From contig CP099419.1 of NCBI GenBank assembly GCA_024114885.1, positions 1,984,001 through 2,048,000 of the forward strand: DNA of 64,000 nucleotides, given 5' to 3'. The first letter of the stretch is position 1; each line of letters starts with the position of its first letter. Under the pieces are notes generated by a model. The model was given only the letters and a program-made list of their open reading frames with translations. It did no database searches and had not been told where the DNA came from. A program made the translations under genes and the position numbers. Below, piece by piece: positions 11,601 through 23,083 of this stretch. The stretch is from Septoria linicola (lineage: Eukaryota; Ascomycota; Dothideomycetes; Mycosphaerellales; Mycosphaerellaceae).

Positions 11601-14354
11601 CCCAACACATTACCGCGTGTAATCAAAAACGGACGTCGGGACATCGGCAACATGCTCTGCAGAAAGGAGTTCGACAATGGCAATCTGCCGTGCGTCCACG
11701 TCAAGTTCGGCGTAGAGCGTGCCGTGCAGAACCTGCCCCTTGGCGACGATCCCGCTGGCGGGATCTGGTCTCCAATGGCTAGTCAAGCCCGACAGGACAT
11801 GCTGGCCATGCACTCTGACAAGCAATACTCAGGCGTCGATCACCGAGAAGTCGTCATTGACGACCGCACGAGTACACCTCTGAATCAGTTCAGCAATATC
11901 CACGATCTGATGCAGTGGCGAGTGTCGCGACAGTCTGAAGAGCTATCGTACTGCACCATTGACGGCCGAGGCAGAGAAGGCAAGGGCGTGAACTGGAAGA
12001 AATTCGACCTCAAAGTGGCCGCCGTGGCAGTGTACCTGAAGAACAAGGTTAAGATCCAGCCAGGCGACCACCTTCTGCTGATGTACACGCATTCGGAAGA
12101 CTTTGTATATGCTGTACATGCCTGTCTGTGCTTGGGTGCTGTTGCTGTGCCAATGGCTCCTATTGACAGTAATAGATTGAGCGAGGACGCCCCAGCACTC
12201 CTGCACATGATTGCAGACTTCCGGATACGCGCGATACTCACCAATAACGATGTCGAGAGTGTTCTCAAGCAAAAGGCTGTATCGCAACATCTCAAGCAGT
12301 CCGCATTGATCCTGAAAGTGAGCCTGCCTTCCTCGTACAACACGTCCAAGCCACCGAAGCAGTCTCACGGCTGCCGGGAGCAAGGTCTGACAATCCGCCC
12401 GGCTTGGATTGCACCTGGACACCCAGCGGTCATTTGGACCTACTGGACCCCAGATCAACGGCGCATCGCAGTACAGCTGGGTCACAATACGCTCATGGCC
12501 CTTTGTAAGGTGCAGAAGGAAACCTGTCAGATGACCTCAACGCGGCCAGTGCTAGCTTGCGTCAGAAGCACAATGGGTATTGGCTTCCTACACACTTGCA
12601 TGATGGGTATCTTCCTGGCTACGCCCACATATCTGGTCTCGCCTGTTGACTTTGCTGGTAATCCCAATATTTTGATGCAGACTCTTGCTAGATACAAGAT
12701 CAAGGACACATATGCTACGGCACAAATGCTGGATCACGCGATTGCTCACGGTGCCGGAAAAGGTACCAACCTCATGGAGTTGAAGAATCTCATGATCTCG
12801 ACAGAGCAACGACCCAAGACAGACGTCTACTCTCGTGTAAGGCAAGCCTTCGCGCAATCAGGACTTGACAAAACTGCCATCAACACAATATACAGCCACG
12901 TCCTCAACCCAATGGTTGCAAGCAGGAGCTACATGTGTATAGAACCCATTGAGTTGTACTTGGAACCCACAAGTCTACGAAGGGGGCTTATCGTGCCTGT
13001 GGATCCAGATCAGGAGCCATTTGCACTGCTGGTACAGGACTCCGGTATGGTGCCTGTCAGCACACAGATTAGCATCGTGAACCCAGAAACCAATCGTCTA
13101 TGCCTCGTCGGCGAGTATGGCGAAATTTGGGTGCAGTCCGAAGCCAACGCTCACTCGTTCTACGGAAGCAAAGACGCCTTTGATGCGGAGCGTTTCAACG
13201 GACACACTGTCGACGGCGACCCGGCAGTGAGATACGTGCGAACTGGTGATCTAGGATTCTTGCATAGCGTCAGCAGGCCTATCGGACCTGGTGGCAACAT
13301 GGTCGAGATGCAGGTCCTTTTCGTGCTAGGTGCTATCGGAGAGACTTTCGAAGTTAATGGCCTGCAGCATTTCCCGATGGATGTCGAAAGCAGTGTTGAG
13401 AAGTGTCATCGGGCGCTTGTGCGAGGCGGCTGGTGAGTGATTTTGCATGCATGTACTGAAGACCCTACTGACCTGTGACACAGTGCAATCTTCCAAGCTG
13501 GATCTCTTCTGGTCCTCATCGCTGAAGTGAGGACGAGAGCGTTCTTGGCATCACTGGTGCCTATCATCGTCAACACTGTGCTCAATGAACATCAGCTCGT
13601 GCTCGACATTGTTGCCTTTGTTGCACTTGGCGACTTCCCACGATCGCGACTGGGTGAGAAGCAAAGAGGAAAGATTCTGGCCAGCTGGGTGAGCCGGAAG
13701 ATGCGAACAATCGCACAGTTCAGCATTCGCGATCCTGACGCAGAAGGAAGCGTAGGCACTGTTGTGCCTGAAGAGCATTTTGCTCGAAGGGGCAGCGCAC
13801 AGAGCGGTAATGCTGCCGGTGCTAGCAGTCTTCGTCGAGGCGAGAGCTCACTAAGACACGTGCAAAGCGTCAATCACTTGGCCATGGCTGAACCGATCGC
13901 TGAACAGGACGGCCTGCTTACTGTCCAGACACAGCCTCGCGCGATGTCTATGACTGACGCCTCCGCGCCTTTCGCGAACGATCGGAACGACGACACTCCG
14001 ACCAACGAACGACATCCTCAGCTGAACCTGAACACCACGTTGGACTATTCGCCCATCGACCCTTACAATTCAGATTCACCTGAACAACCACGATACGACC
14101 CGGCAGCATACGACAATAACTCTCCGGAGTACGAACGTCGAGACTCGGACTGGCAGACTTCTGCTACGTATCAGCCAGGCCATGGTTACCCCGAATGGCC
14201 GTCGGATCAACAACACACAAACTACGACTCTGATAGCCCGGTTGAAGTGCCCAAGCCACTCGGCGCGCTGAGAGTCGCGAACAGGACAAGCACGATCAGC
14301 GAGAATTCTGATTGGGGAGAGAGTGCACTGAAGGACATGAACATCAGCAAATGA
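8700..14354 (+). CDS. CPS1/DIP2-like protein: DMAP1-binding domain plus two adenylate-forming domains
   Basis: This is the fungal relative of disco-interacting protein 2, known in plant-pathogenic ascomycetes as CPS1, a large AMP-binding protein linked to virulence in Cochliobolus heterostrophus. Two exons (8700-13432, 13484-14354) with a 51 bp intron encode 1867 aa. Residues about 6-45 form the DMAP1-binding domain (LRQLDHELEEGDITQKGYEKRR). Residues 50-290 are low complexity, with Gln runs from residue 99. Adenylation-like domain 1 starts near residue 301, with a degenerate core motif around 466 (YIEFSRAPTGDLRGVVLSH). Domain 2 runs from about 1068. The intron falls at residue 1578 and splicing restores RGGCAIFQAG. 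The last 200 residues are Ser/Asp/Tyr-rich and disordered. ATG 8700 is chosen over an earlier open start because it opens the DMAP1 domain directly. Confidence 0.92.
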
Positions 14355-15037
14355 TCATGCAACACGACGTATGACCACACCTTGGGTTTTGAATAGCGAG
14401 CGAAAATTTGGAAGTAAAATCCTCATGAGAAGGCTAGCATTGTTAGGAAGGTATGGCTCATGGTCATAGGTTGTATAGCGCAGCGCTTGTGAGGCGCAAA
14501 GCGGGCATTGCATAGATGGAGGCATGATGTCAACGAATTGAAGATGAAGATGTTCTCACGGCGCTTAGATGTATGGAATGATAAGGCCATGGCCACGAGA
14601 CCACTTCTTGATGTCTCGACTTGAAACGATAGTTTGGCTGCCATGGGCTGAGTGAGCGAAGCGCTTACGCAAGTTTTCTGGCGATGTGACGATCTACGAA
14701 GCAGTTTTCAGCACCAGGATACGGACGGTGAGAGGTGAACGTCGCAGCAAGTGCAAATTGTGAGGCACCGAACGCGGAAGTAATCAGGAACTGGATTGAA
14801 CATTGATCTCGTTACTGTAATTCCACGCTTACTGTCTCTGATCCTGTCTCGTGCCCTCTCGTGCTCGTCTGGGCAAATCGAGAATGCCCTCTTCTTGCTC
14901 ACGAAAGTGGTATCTATGCACAAAGAATGCAATTTGAACCTCGCCATAAGCTTTGAAAACTCATCATGAACGCCTTTGACCCCTTATGCCGCTTGACAAA
15001 ACGTGCTGTACAATCATCGTAACCACGCACCACAGCA
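14355..15037. other. Convergent intergenic region
   Basis: About 680 bp between two converging genes; it holds both 3' flanks. I see no supported feature. Confidence 0.55.
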
Positions 15038-15880
15038 CTAGTAGTAGCCTGATGCCTCCGGCTTCGCATAGAACCAGTACTCTGCAGCATATTCAATCTG
15101 AAACTCAGCTTGCTGGCCAGCACAAGTCTTGGGCGCAGCGCCGCCAACTGTGTTTATCCGATAGACTTCCTGGAACGCACATCCAGTATCGTTCTTGCTT
15201 GTGAGCTTGAGCCAGGGCACAGAGCCCTCAATGGCGTCTGCTGGCGCATCGGTAGCATTGACCTTCTTGAAGCCGCCTTGGCTGTAGTTGCTTTGCCACG
15301 TATCGTTGCCTTGGCCGACAGTGTCGAGGTTGAAGTAGGCAGTAGTGAGGTCGGTGAAGTAGTGGTGTCCTGAAATCCGCAGAAAGTCGTTCTCGGGGAA
15401 ACTGGTGGGGACTTTGGCGGACTTGTCTTGATATGCCCAGCCGGCGAGCTTCCATGCGAGAGTGGCTGAGTTGGCGGTCAGGCATGTTGCGTTAACCAGC
15501 GTGGCGACAGCTCCGGCGGCAGCGGGCACTGCGGTTGCGTTGGATAGGTCACAAGTGTAGTTTTGCGTGCCACGACCGACGGCAATGTGGTATAGAGAAA
15601 GGCCCTCGGAGACTTCTGGGAGAGGTTTCGGCGCTAGTCATGTGTAAGTGCAATGTATCGCAGTGTCTTGAATGTCCTGCATACCTTGTGGAAGTTTTAT
15701 CGATGCCGTATTGCATGAACATTGCTCCGCTGCCCTCGATGGTGTTCGTCCCCGAAAGTTGTGGCCTTTCCTGCTCCAGCTGTCGTAGAATTCAGCATCC
15801 TGTGATCTTGCTTCTTGTTGGTGCGGTGCAGCAAATGCAAGCCCTGCCGTAAGCAAGAGCGTCGGCAGTGTGAAAAACAT
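15038..15880 (-). CDS. Secreted DUF3455 family protein
   Basis: A predicted extracellular protein of the DUF3455 family, whose members are often mislabelled malate dehydrogenase in fungal genomes; its biochemical role is unknown. The two exons on the minus strand (15880-15685, 15633-15038) are separated by a 51 bp intron with donor GTATGC and acceptor CTAG; together they encode 263 aa. A clear signal peptide lies at the N-terminus (MFFTLPTLLLTAGLAFA). After splicing the sequence has the family hallmark GRGTQNYTCDLSNATAVP, followed by a central HHYFTD segment and a C-terminal Cys-containing segment (CAFQEVYRINTVGG). Several Asn-X-Ser/Thr sites and paired Cys fit secretion. The ATG at 15880 is used because the frame extends upstream only to a TTG. 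Family call firm, function open. Confidence 0.88.
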
Positions 15881-17228
15881 TTTCTTTTGTAACCAGATGG
15901 TCAACTTTCTGTGCCGTAGCTTAGATACTGGTCCTGCCTGATCGGTGAACGAATGTCCTGTAGTTGGCTGCAGACGATGTTGGTGGACTGCTCAGATTGC
16001 AATGCAGTTGAAAGGCGCAGATAGAGAATATACTCGAACGCTGCGTCGCGCCTAACATGGTCACTATATGCATGGCTGACATTGTACAACATAGAGGTAC
16101 GAATGCCTGCGTCGTTAAGCGCCCTGATCGAAATAGAAGTAAATTTAGTGGAGAATATGCAAGCCCACGCGACGAGCATTTCGCTTCTCGGCAGACCTCT
16201 TGAGATTATTGATGAATGTCACGTTCGACTTCAGACCATTCGTCGTGCCGAAAGTCGATTGTATCTGGAGTCGCATTCAGTCTTCATGGATGCACATCAT
16301 CACGACGTTTTCGCGTGTCAGCAGTAGGGAATGAGTCGCTACATGGGAGTGTCTGAGAGATGCGTTCAAGGGTCCTCTCAGCAAAGTCTCCTAATACCTG
16401 TTTGCGGAAACTCTCGGCCTGCTATTTTGAGCAAATTAGCTGTATATCTGGTTCCAGTAGTTCGTCGTCAGCTCTGCACCAATTAAATCCTGGCCGGCGC
16501 TTAGGACCTGCCTCCACGGAGCAGTGGCTGGTCCCATTGTTACTTGGAATTGGCAGAACCTCTGTTTCAGCTGCCATGGTTGCTCAAAGCGGATCGACCT
16601 GCCATACGGCCCGCTGCAGATGACTTGCGTTACATAAGATCGCTCAGCAAGGCCATTGCTACGGCCAATAGCAGGTGCCCACAACCCGCGAGCTGATTAG
16701 GTAGACATAAATGCGTGGTCGGTCGAGGTGGGTTTGTCTGCACTCTTCAGCGGTACGAACTTGTTTGTGGCGAGCCTGTGGAGCTTCTCAACGGACTCCA
16801 GCCTGCTTCTTGGATATTGCAGTGCCTTAGCTTCGGAACACAGAGCGCTTACGGAAGACACGGCACACCGAGTGCGTATCGGTCACCTTCGACTTCGTCC
16901 TTCACATCAAGTCTGCTGGCGTGGTATACGAGCAATGACCTCCATTGGCGGTGCCTTGCCAGTCTGCGAGGCATGTACAGCGCTGTACCATCGTGACCTG
17001 CAAAGTGGCTGCTTTGACAGGCAGTCGGACTGATTACCTGTCTCGTGCCTTTCATCATGCAGTCGATGCATGTCATGCTGCTCATATACTTGAACTATGA
17101 GCAGACGGAGCGTGTGACCCGCTTTAGATAAGCCGAGCAGAACGCGCTCTCACTTTCGACGATGTGCACAGTGCTCCGGGTACTCCTTCACGATTTGAAG
17201 GTCGCGCGAAGAGCAGGGAGATACGCCT
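15881..17228. other. Intergenic region
   Basis: About 1.35 kb between two minus-strand genes. Open frames are short and carry no recognisable domain. It should include the DUF3455 gene promoter (right of 15880). Confidence 0.5.
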
Positions 17229-18029
17229 TCAATCTGCTTTCTTCGACTCTCCGACAGCACTTGTGATTGCAATCGCAGAAGCTGCTTCGGAGCATGCTTG
17301 ATAGATCAAGACTGGAGGAATGGTAAGTATATATTTATACGCATACCACGGCAGCCAAAGCGACTTACCTCCAGGGATCACGATCCACAAGCTATTCATG
17401 AAGACAAAGTAGAACCAGAAATAGAAGGGCTCCGGCCTGGAGTAGGAGATACCATGCACAGCGTGATCGAAGATGCTCGTGGCATAATACACGACATCTC
17501 CATATATGTGTGCCATACTCACAATGATCTGCAATGAAAACCTCCAGGGACTGCGGAAGACGACCAAGGCTGCCACCAGTAAGCATATCGGTCCCCATAC
17601 GAAGACTGTGGCAGTCTCCAGACACAATACCAGGCCATTCTGCGTAAGGTATCGCGAGTCGGACAACGCATACTCCTTCCACATCTGCCCGAGGAGCGTC
17701 TGATGGGATCCGAGAGTCGCATAGTTTCTGACGTAGTATCCTTCGAAGACAATGTGTATCGTGCCGCTGAGGACAAACCACATGATCGCGAGCAGCTCAG
17801 CTCGTGTCAGAGATGGCTGAAGCCGTCTCACGAGGACGAATGTTGCGGTGAAAAGTACAACGGATGCGCTCGTGAAAGCTCCAAGGAGTGCCAGAACAGA
17901 TAATTCATTTGGAGTCCAGTTTGTGATTGTAGAGCCGATAGGATAATAGGGGTTGGCGGCTTCTTCTGCCACGTCTTCTATTGAGGACGCCGAATCGGCA
18001 ACATTTTGGTGAAGTATCGTCGCTGCCAT
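17229..18029 (-). CDS. EBP family (emopamil-binding/sterol delta8-delta7 isomerase-like) membrane protein
   Basis: EBP proteins are ER membrane enzymes that shift the sterol C8 double bond to C7; fungi normally use ERG2 for this, so a fungal EBP homologue may act on another steroid or isoprenoid. Two exons (18029-17369, 17311-17229) with a 57 bp intron give 247 aa. Hydrophobic helices occur throughout. The family motifs HIVFEGYY (catalytic His and Glu), MWKEYALSDSRY, CLETATVF and FWFYFVFMNSLWIVIPG are present in order. The intron is a multiple of three and has no stop, so an unspliced reading adds 19 residues; the GTAAGT donor and CCAG acceptor plus family alignment favour splicing. ATG 18029 has a good Kozak context; the frame upstream of it only reaches a TTG. 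Confidence 0.82.
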   Translation of the reverse strand: MAATILHQNVADSASSIEDVAEEAANPYYPIGSTITNWTPNELSVLALLGAFTSASVVLFTATFVLVRRLQPSLTRAELLAIMWFVLSGTIHIVFEGYYVRNYATLGSHQTLLGQMWKEYALSDSRYLTQNGLVLCLETATVFVWGPICLLVAALVVFRSPWRFSLQIIVSMAHIYGDVVYYATSIFDHAVHGISYSRPEPFYFWFYFVFMNSLWIVIPGGKSLWLPWYAYKYILTIPPVLIYQACSEAASAIAITSAVGESKKAD

Positions 18030-18510
18030 CCTAGCAATCAACGTCCTGTTGATGTGGAAAGAAAGACCAAAGTAATCGGACTTGTGTCACGGTAAAACGC
18101 TCAGCTAGCACAGATGAGAAAGCAGGGATGATGTCAGAAGTGTCGGTGTCACACGTCGTAACGTGAATTCGTCACGTCGTAGACACGTCTTTTTGAGGCT
18201 ACGCACAAGTAGATACAGTTTCGCGGTCATTGGCCTGATGTTTGGTAGATGCAGAGCTGCCAGCATCTTTTGTTGATGCCTTGTTCAGCAATAGCTACAT
18301 CATTTTCCTACTGACATTGGGTGAGATGGGACCAAAGCGCACCGAGAAGATACGAATGTAAGACGAGACAGACTTGACAGTGCATGTATGCATGATTTTG
18401 GTCCTGCGTGTATATCGACCATGTCTATCCGACAGCTCTTGAAAGCTTCGATGCTCCGAGGGTATAGCCTTCCCAACGCCTTTTTCTATGCCATCAACAT
18501 GTTAACCTGC
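18030..18510. other. Intergenic region between EBP-like and GNAT genes
   Basis: About 480 bp containing the EBP-like gene promoter and the 3' flank of the GNAT gene. No gene seen. Confidence 0.5.
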
Positions 18511-19305
18511 CTATGGAGTCACGGGATTGTTGGTATGCAGCCATATTTTGGATGTTCTTCTGCCCTGATCAACGCTTACTCGTCGCCACATGGCTACGTG
18601 ATCGATGCCTTCCTCATCCCAGTGCCCCATGCTCTGATCCGTCTCGAATCCGTACCTCTTCCACACCTTTTGTACTCCTGTCTGGGCGTGCAGGAGTATC
18701 AGCCCTTTCCAACTGACCCCGAGACCCTTCTTGAGGGCTTCCATCGAGGCAGGATCAAGTAACGGACCGACCTCGTATGGGTGCGCTTTTGCGTACGCCA
18801 ATACAGTTTCAATCAAGAGCTTCGATATGCCGGTCTTCCTGAAGTCTGGTATAACAGCTAGTCGTCCAATCTTGATGTATGGCTCGTTTGGTTCGTGACT
18901 GGCACCGTTGCCTTGCGGAGAATCATGCCCATCGCCTACAGGGTGTGGAGCGTGAGGCGGCGGCACCAAACGTATTGTGCCGATAGGAATTTTGGTGCTT
19001 CCACTGCCTTTGAGTTCTGCTCCATCATTGCCTACTACTGCTCTTGCCGGCACTGAAGCGTACGCTATCCAGTGAAAGCTTCGAGGGTCGTCTTCGTCTA
19101 GCTCGTGCTCCAGCGGGATGTTCTGCTCCTTGACGTAGACCTCTTCACGCACAATCATGGCGTCGATGAAGCCCTGTGGTACGGCCCTCGCAGGGTCTGC
19201 AGCGTGGACGGCATCATTGTCCGGCTGGTCGGTGGGCGATTTGGTTGGATCGTAGTGTTTCAAGCGTTCGCCCAACGGCTTGACAAGATCCACGAATTCA
19301 CTCAT
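18511..19305 (-). CDS. GNAT family N-acetyltransferase
   Basis: A predicted acetyl-CoA-dependent acetyltransferase of unknown substrate. The intronless frame encodes 264 aa. The N-terminal half contains MIVREEVYVKEQNIPLEHELDEDD and FHWIAYA, typical of the GNAT beta1-alpha1 region of small-molecule acetyltransferases. A Gly/His/Pro-rich insertion follows at about residues 97-140. The acetyl-CoA binding region is IGRLAVIPDFRKTGISKLLIETVLAYAK, whose RKTGI replaces the classic R/Q-x-x-G-x-G/A loop in a slightly degenerate form. The last region, HAQTGVQKVWKRYGFET, ends the domain as in glucosamine-6-phosphate acetyltransferase-like members. The ATG at 19305 has AAA immediately upstream. The tail after residue 243 (MWRRVS) is basic and unconserved-looking. 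Confidence 0.85.
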   Translation of the reverse strand: MSEFVDLVKPLGERLKHYDPTKSPTDQPDNDAVHAADPARAVPQGFIDAMIVREEVYVKEQNIPLEHELDEDDPRSFHWIAYASVPARAVVGNDGAELKGSGSTKIPIGTIRLVPPPHAPHPVGDGHDSPQGNGASHEPNEPYIKIGRLAVIPDFRKTGISKLLIETVLAYAKAHPYEVGPLLDPASMEALKKGLGVSWKGLILLHAQTGVQKVWKRYGFETDQSMGHWDEEGIDHVAMWRRVSVDQGRRTSKIWLHTNNPVTP

Positions 19306-20176
19306 TTTGACAAAGTGTTATAGAAAGGGACAGGACAGTAAAATTGATGTCCCCGCGGGTGGTGAATACAGCTCGGACGAGGATGCAGGCTAAGTTAAGC
19401 TCTGTCAACGAGTCAGTGGTGACATGACATGGCTCAATTGCCTCATACGTCGGAAGCAGCACGAGCAGAAGCAGGAACAGAACAGGGCCAGTGAGGAGTC
19501 GAAGGGGAAGCTTGGAGGGACAGAGTGGACGTGCAAGGAACAGGAGCAGCTCACATCACCTCTTCGACCGGTAGTGGGCCTTGTGTGTGGGTGGCGGAGG
19601 AGAGGATTGGGACCTATCTATCGATAGCGGATGACGATGATAGAACGTGACCCACCACGCTGGCCAACGCAGCACAACCAAGCAGGTGACGCTGTGGAGC
19701 GCTCGATAATAGCAGGAGTAGCGGTAGCGCGTTTGCCTATAAGGTAGATGGTTCTGCCGTGTGGAAGATGCGGAAGCTGATGTTGAGTCCCTGTGAGGCC
19801 ATTCCGCTCCTGCGACAGAGCAGAGCAGCACACAGCAATAGTTGAGTCAAGCTCGTTGGGAGCACCTCGTGGACAATGTGTCGTCAGCGGGCCATCAGAG
19901 TGTGAGATTTTTGGAAAACGTGCTCGGCATTCCAGCGTAGCCTGCTGGATTGAGTTTCGCAGAGTCACAACTAAGATAAGTTAACTAGTTAGTCTGCTAG
20001 CATATTGGGCTGCGGATACAAGCGGGATAATGCATGTGCAAGACGCAGCTTCAAGCTTCAAGCTCGCAACCCAATCAATCGAGCTTTCTTGCAGCCTGAG
20101 ATGCAGGCGAGGCTACAGGATAATGCGTAGCTACCAAATCTGTCGTTGTGCATAATCACCACTGCTAAAGACGAGC
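19306..20176. other. Intergenic region upstream of the GNAT gene
   Basis: About 870 bp with the GNAT promoter on its left and the 3' flank of the membrane-protein gene on its right. No gene seen. Confidence 0.5.
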
Positions 20177-21772
20177 TCAACCAACGATTTCTCCCTCCTC
20201 GTAAGCCCTGTGCTCCCTCTTCATCTCCCACTTCACCCACAGCCAGGTGATCAGCGCCCACAGTCCAATCCAACTAAACAATATGCCAAATATCAGTCCA
20301 AAGGCGTGGTTGAACTCCAGTGTCCATATGATCGCCGACGCACATCCAATGTATATCATGACCCCGAACAGCCAGAACAGTGTCAGGTTGAAGAAGAATT
20401 GGCGGAACATGGCGTTGGTCTCATAGCGCTCGTTGTAGCGTACGCGAAACTCCCGGTCCTGCAGCCCATCCACTGCGATGAAGTCCTCGGCAGCATAGTA
20501 GATGAACGGGCGGATCTTGGTGCCGCGCTTGTGCGAGTTAATGCCAATTGGTAGCTTGAACGGCGTAATGGTCGTCATGAACATCAGCAGACCCAAGAAA
20601 CCAAAGATGAAGCATGGCGCGTATAGGTAGAGCTCTGGAATCTCCAGCTCGGAACCAACCACGAAAGGTATCAACGCCAGGAGCACAGCGACTCCGTACA
20701 CCCAAGATGTGGCGTCGAGCTCCCAGCGGCTTCGCGATAGCAGTGGCGCACACTCTTCTTGTCGGAAAAACAATCGCCAGACTCGCGCTGCCAGGATCCA
20801 GATCTCGCCGAAACCGAAGCACGCGACTGCGCCGCCCAAGATGCCTTTGTCGTACTTGGGTTCTGGACCGTGGATGTCATACCAGACATAGTACGTTATG
20901 CAAGGTACTACCAAGTCGAAGAGTAGAACCATAGGCAGTCCGAGGGTTATTCCTACGCATACAGAGTCAGTCCATGCTCGCTCGAGACCTTGATTGTGAT
21001 GAACCATACCTAAATGCTGCCACGGATGAGCTTTCTTCTGCATGAGCTTCGTTTCTCGCCGTCGCAGTGACGGCATACTTCTCCTCGACGATGCCACAGT
21101 CACACCAGATGCGACAGTCGCACCTCTGCTATGTGTAGGTCTCGTAGGAATGGAGTTGATGCCTTCGTGTTCGCCCTCGGGAACCTGCAGAGTCACACGG
21201 CTTCTTTCTGCTGGTGCTCTGGCATCTGTCTCTGCATCTGGAACTGCTTGGATAGTATGCTCACTGGCTCCATCTGAGTCAGAAAGGACAGTGGACCAGC
21301 GAGGAGGCGTCTCTATGGACTCCCGTTTCCGGGCATCAGCACTGGACGCCATGCTCAAATGCTTGTTCTGGATTTCTTTGCGGATCGCATCCTTCTCTGG
21401 GTCCTCAATGTCGGTGGCATCTGGCTGAGGCGCGCCAGTGCTATTATGAGTAGGTGCATCTACGAATACATCTGGGGTAGCATTGGTCGTCCTCTGTAGG
21501 TCTGCAGCTTCGGCTGCCTTTTCATCTGTCGCGTCCATAGCTGCTGGGTCGCGCGAGGCTGCCGTACTATTGTATGCTGTCTTGCTCTGATTTGGAGTCG
21601 TGGTTGTCTGCGCCTCTGCTGCAGAGGGTGCCAGGTCTTCCTTGATGTTTGCGCGGCCTTGTGCGATGCCACTCCACCTCTCAGGTCTCGCCTCGAATCT
21701 CTGTGAGTGTCTTCGCGGACTCGTGGTTGCGACACGCGATGGCCGTTGACAAGGCTCCGGTGATACGCCCAT
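20177..21772 (-). CDS. Fungal multipass membrane protein of unknown function
   Basis: I do not recognise a named family. Two exons (21772-21010, 20952-20177) with a 57 bp intron encode 512 aa. The N-terminal 230 residues are hydrophilic, Ala/Thr/Ser/Glu-rich and likely disordered and cytosolic. From HPWQHLG onward there are about seven strongly hydrophobic segments, including LPMVLLFDLVVPCITYYVWY, a central FGFLGLLMFMTTITPFKLPI, and two near the C-terminus ending in a charged KWEMKREHRAYEEGEIVG tail that looks cytosolic. The intron has no stop and keeps frame; splicing gives QHLGITLGLPM, which joins the first helix cleanly. ATG 21772 is the first in frame, but a start at a later Met inside the disordered region is possible. 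Confidence 0.75.
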   Translation of the reverse strand: MGVSPEPCQRPSRVATTSPRRHSQRFEARPERWSGIAQGRANIKEDLAPSAAEAQTTTTPNQSKTAYNSTAASRDPAAMDATDEKAAEAADLQRTTNATPDVFVDAPTHNSTGAPQPDATDIEDPEKDAIRKEIQNKHLSMASSADARKRESIETPPRWSTVLSDSDGASEHTIQAVPDAETDARAPAERSRVTLQVPEGEHEGINSIPTRPTHSRGATVASGVTVASSRRSMPSLRRRETKLMQKKAHPWQHLGMVHHNQGLERAWTDSVCVGITLGLPMVLLFDLVVPCITYYVWYDIHGPEPKYDKGILGGAVACFGFGEIWILAARVWRLFFRQEECAPLLSRSRWELDATSWVYGVAVLLALIPFVVGSELEIPELYLYAPCFIFGFLGLLMFMTTITPFKLPIGINSHKRGTKIRPFIYYAAEDFIAVDGLQDREFRVRYNERYETNAMFRQFFFNLTLFWLFGVMIYIGCASAIIWTLEFNHAFGLIFGILFSWIGLWALITWLWVKWEMKREHRAYEEGEIVG

Positions 21773-23083
21773 TAATTCTCGCTGGTCTGGCCACTACTGA
21801 TGGTCACCGCCCGCTGGAAGCGTACTCTGTCCAACACATGTCCCGCGAGAAGCACCCGCCGGTATAAAGCCAAGTCCAAACTGAGCTACGGAGAAGCGCG
21901 GTGCAGCCCAGTCATGGTAGTATCATAGCTCCAGCATTAGTCAAGAAGCAGAGTTTCGCATCGCGTTCTGTAACAATACGCCGCGAGAGACGAAACTCTT
22001 GGGGGCGTGAAAGAGTAGACTCAACGCTTTAGAGAAAGCCACGCAGATCTTTCATCGCGCGCCATCTCGTTGTAACCGCTGTTCATCCGCGCATGGCCGG
22101 GTATGCTGGAGTTCGCAGAAGCCTCTGTTTGGAGGTGGAGTGAGGCCCGGACAAGGACAAGCTTCGGGTTGTTCGCAAATCTTGACTCGACGTCGCTTTT
22201 GATTCGGTCACGGCGAACTCTCGTGGGATCTACGCATTGCTGACGCCAACGAACAAACTGCACACACCCTTCGTTTGTTGGACGCAATAAATGCAGACCA
22301 GGACGTTCATCCGGTTCACCAACTTGCAAATAGTCTGCCTCTCCACTGTCAGAACAACACATGATCCGAGCAGCTCTGGTCAATTGTGTGTAGACCAACC
22401 AAGACGACCCCAGATCTGTGCCAATTACATGCGGTGTGATGAGAGCAATGAAACGACATGGACAGATCTTGAAACCAACGAATGACGATATTCATACGAC
22501 AGCATGGTGAGTACGTGGTCGAAAAGAATGGTTCTAATTCACATGGCTTAGCAAATATTGCAAGGTCACACTGTTGTAAAGTCTGCAACATACCCCGGCT
22601 AGAAGATTCCGAAGATGGGCTTGACCATGAATGCAAGAGGTAATGTTTCGAGCTAGCCGCTTGTTATAGCTATTATTGAACATTGTCGCACTTCGCAAAG
22701 GTGCCGCGAACATTGTTCTGCTCAAAACACCGTTGGCGTTATCCGTCCAGCGTTTGGCCTAACCAGCCTCACCGTGAGAGCTAAATCTTGGGATTGCGGG
22801 TCTGAGCCCTTGGTTGCAGAAGCTCGATCCCGCAAGCTAGTAGAGTAACACAGCGTTATCATGGCTGGTCACAGGCCATGTTGTAGGTCTCTGGGTGCCG
22901 GATCAGGTCATTCATGACGTGCCTTGTTCTGAATAATCGAGCACGGAGCGCGATGCTGCGATGATCGCGCTTCTACTGCAGTGATAGAGATTGTGTAGCA
23001 AGCGTTGCGCAGAATAGCTCCGTGACAACCATATCGCGTGCCCCGTCGAGCGAGATACCAGGTGGTAGCAGCAGCGCTAGTCT
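21773..23083. other. Intergenic region, about 1.3 kb
   Basis: Contains the promoter of the membrane-protein gene. Short open frames exist, the longest a minus-strand one of 125 codons at 22021-22398, but none shows a domain or codon pattern that supports a gene. Confidence 0.45.

Noticed and set aside
22021..22398. Minus-strand open frame of 125 codons
   Set aside because: No domain, codon pattern or neighbour supports it, and it sits in intergenic sequence with several overlapping short frames.
22741..22860. Possible tRNA-like sequence
   Set aside because: There is a weak B-box-like word, but no consistent cloverleaf arms or A box could be paired by eye.
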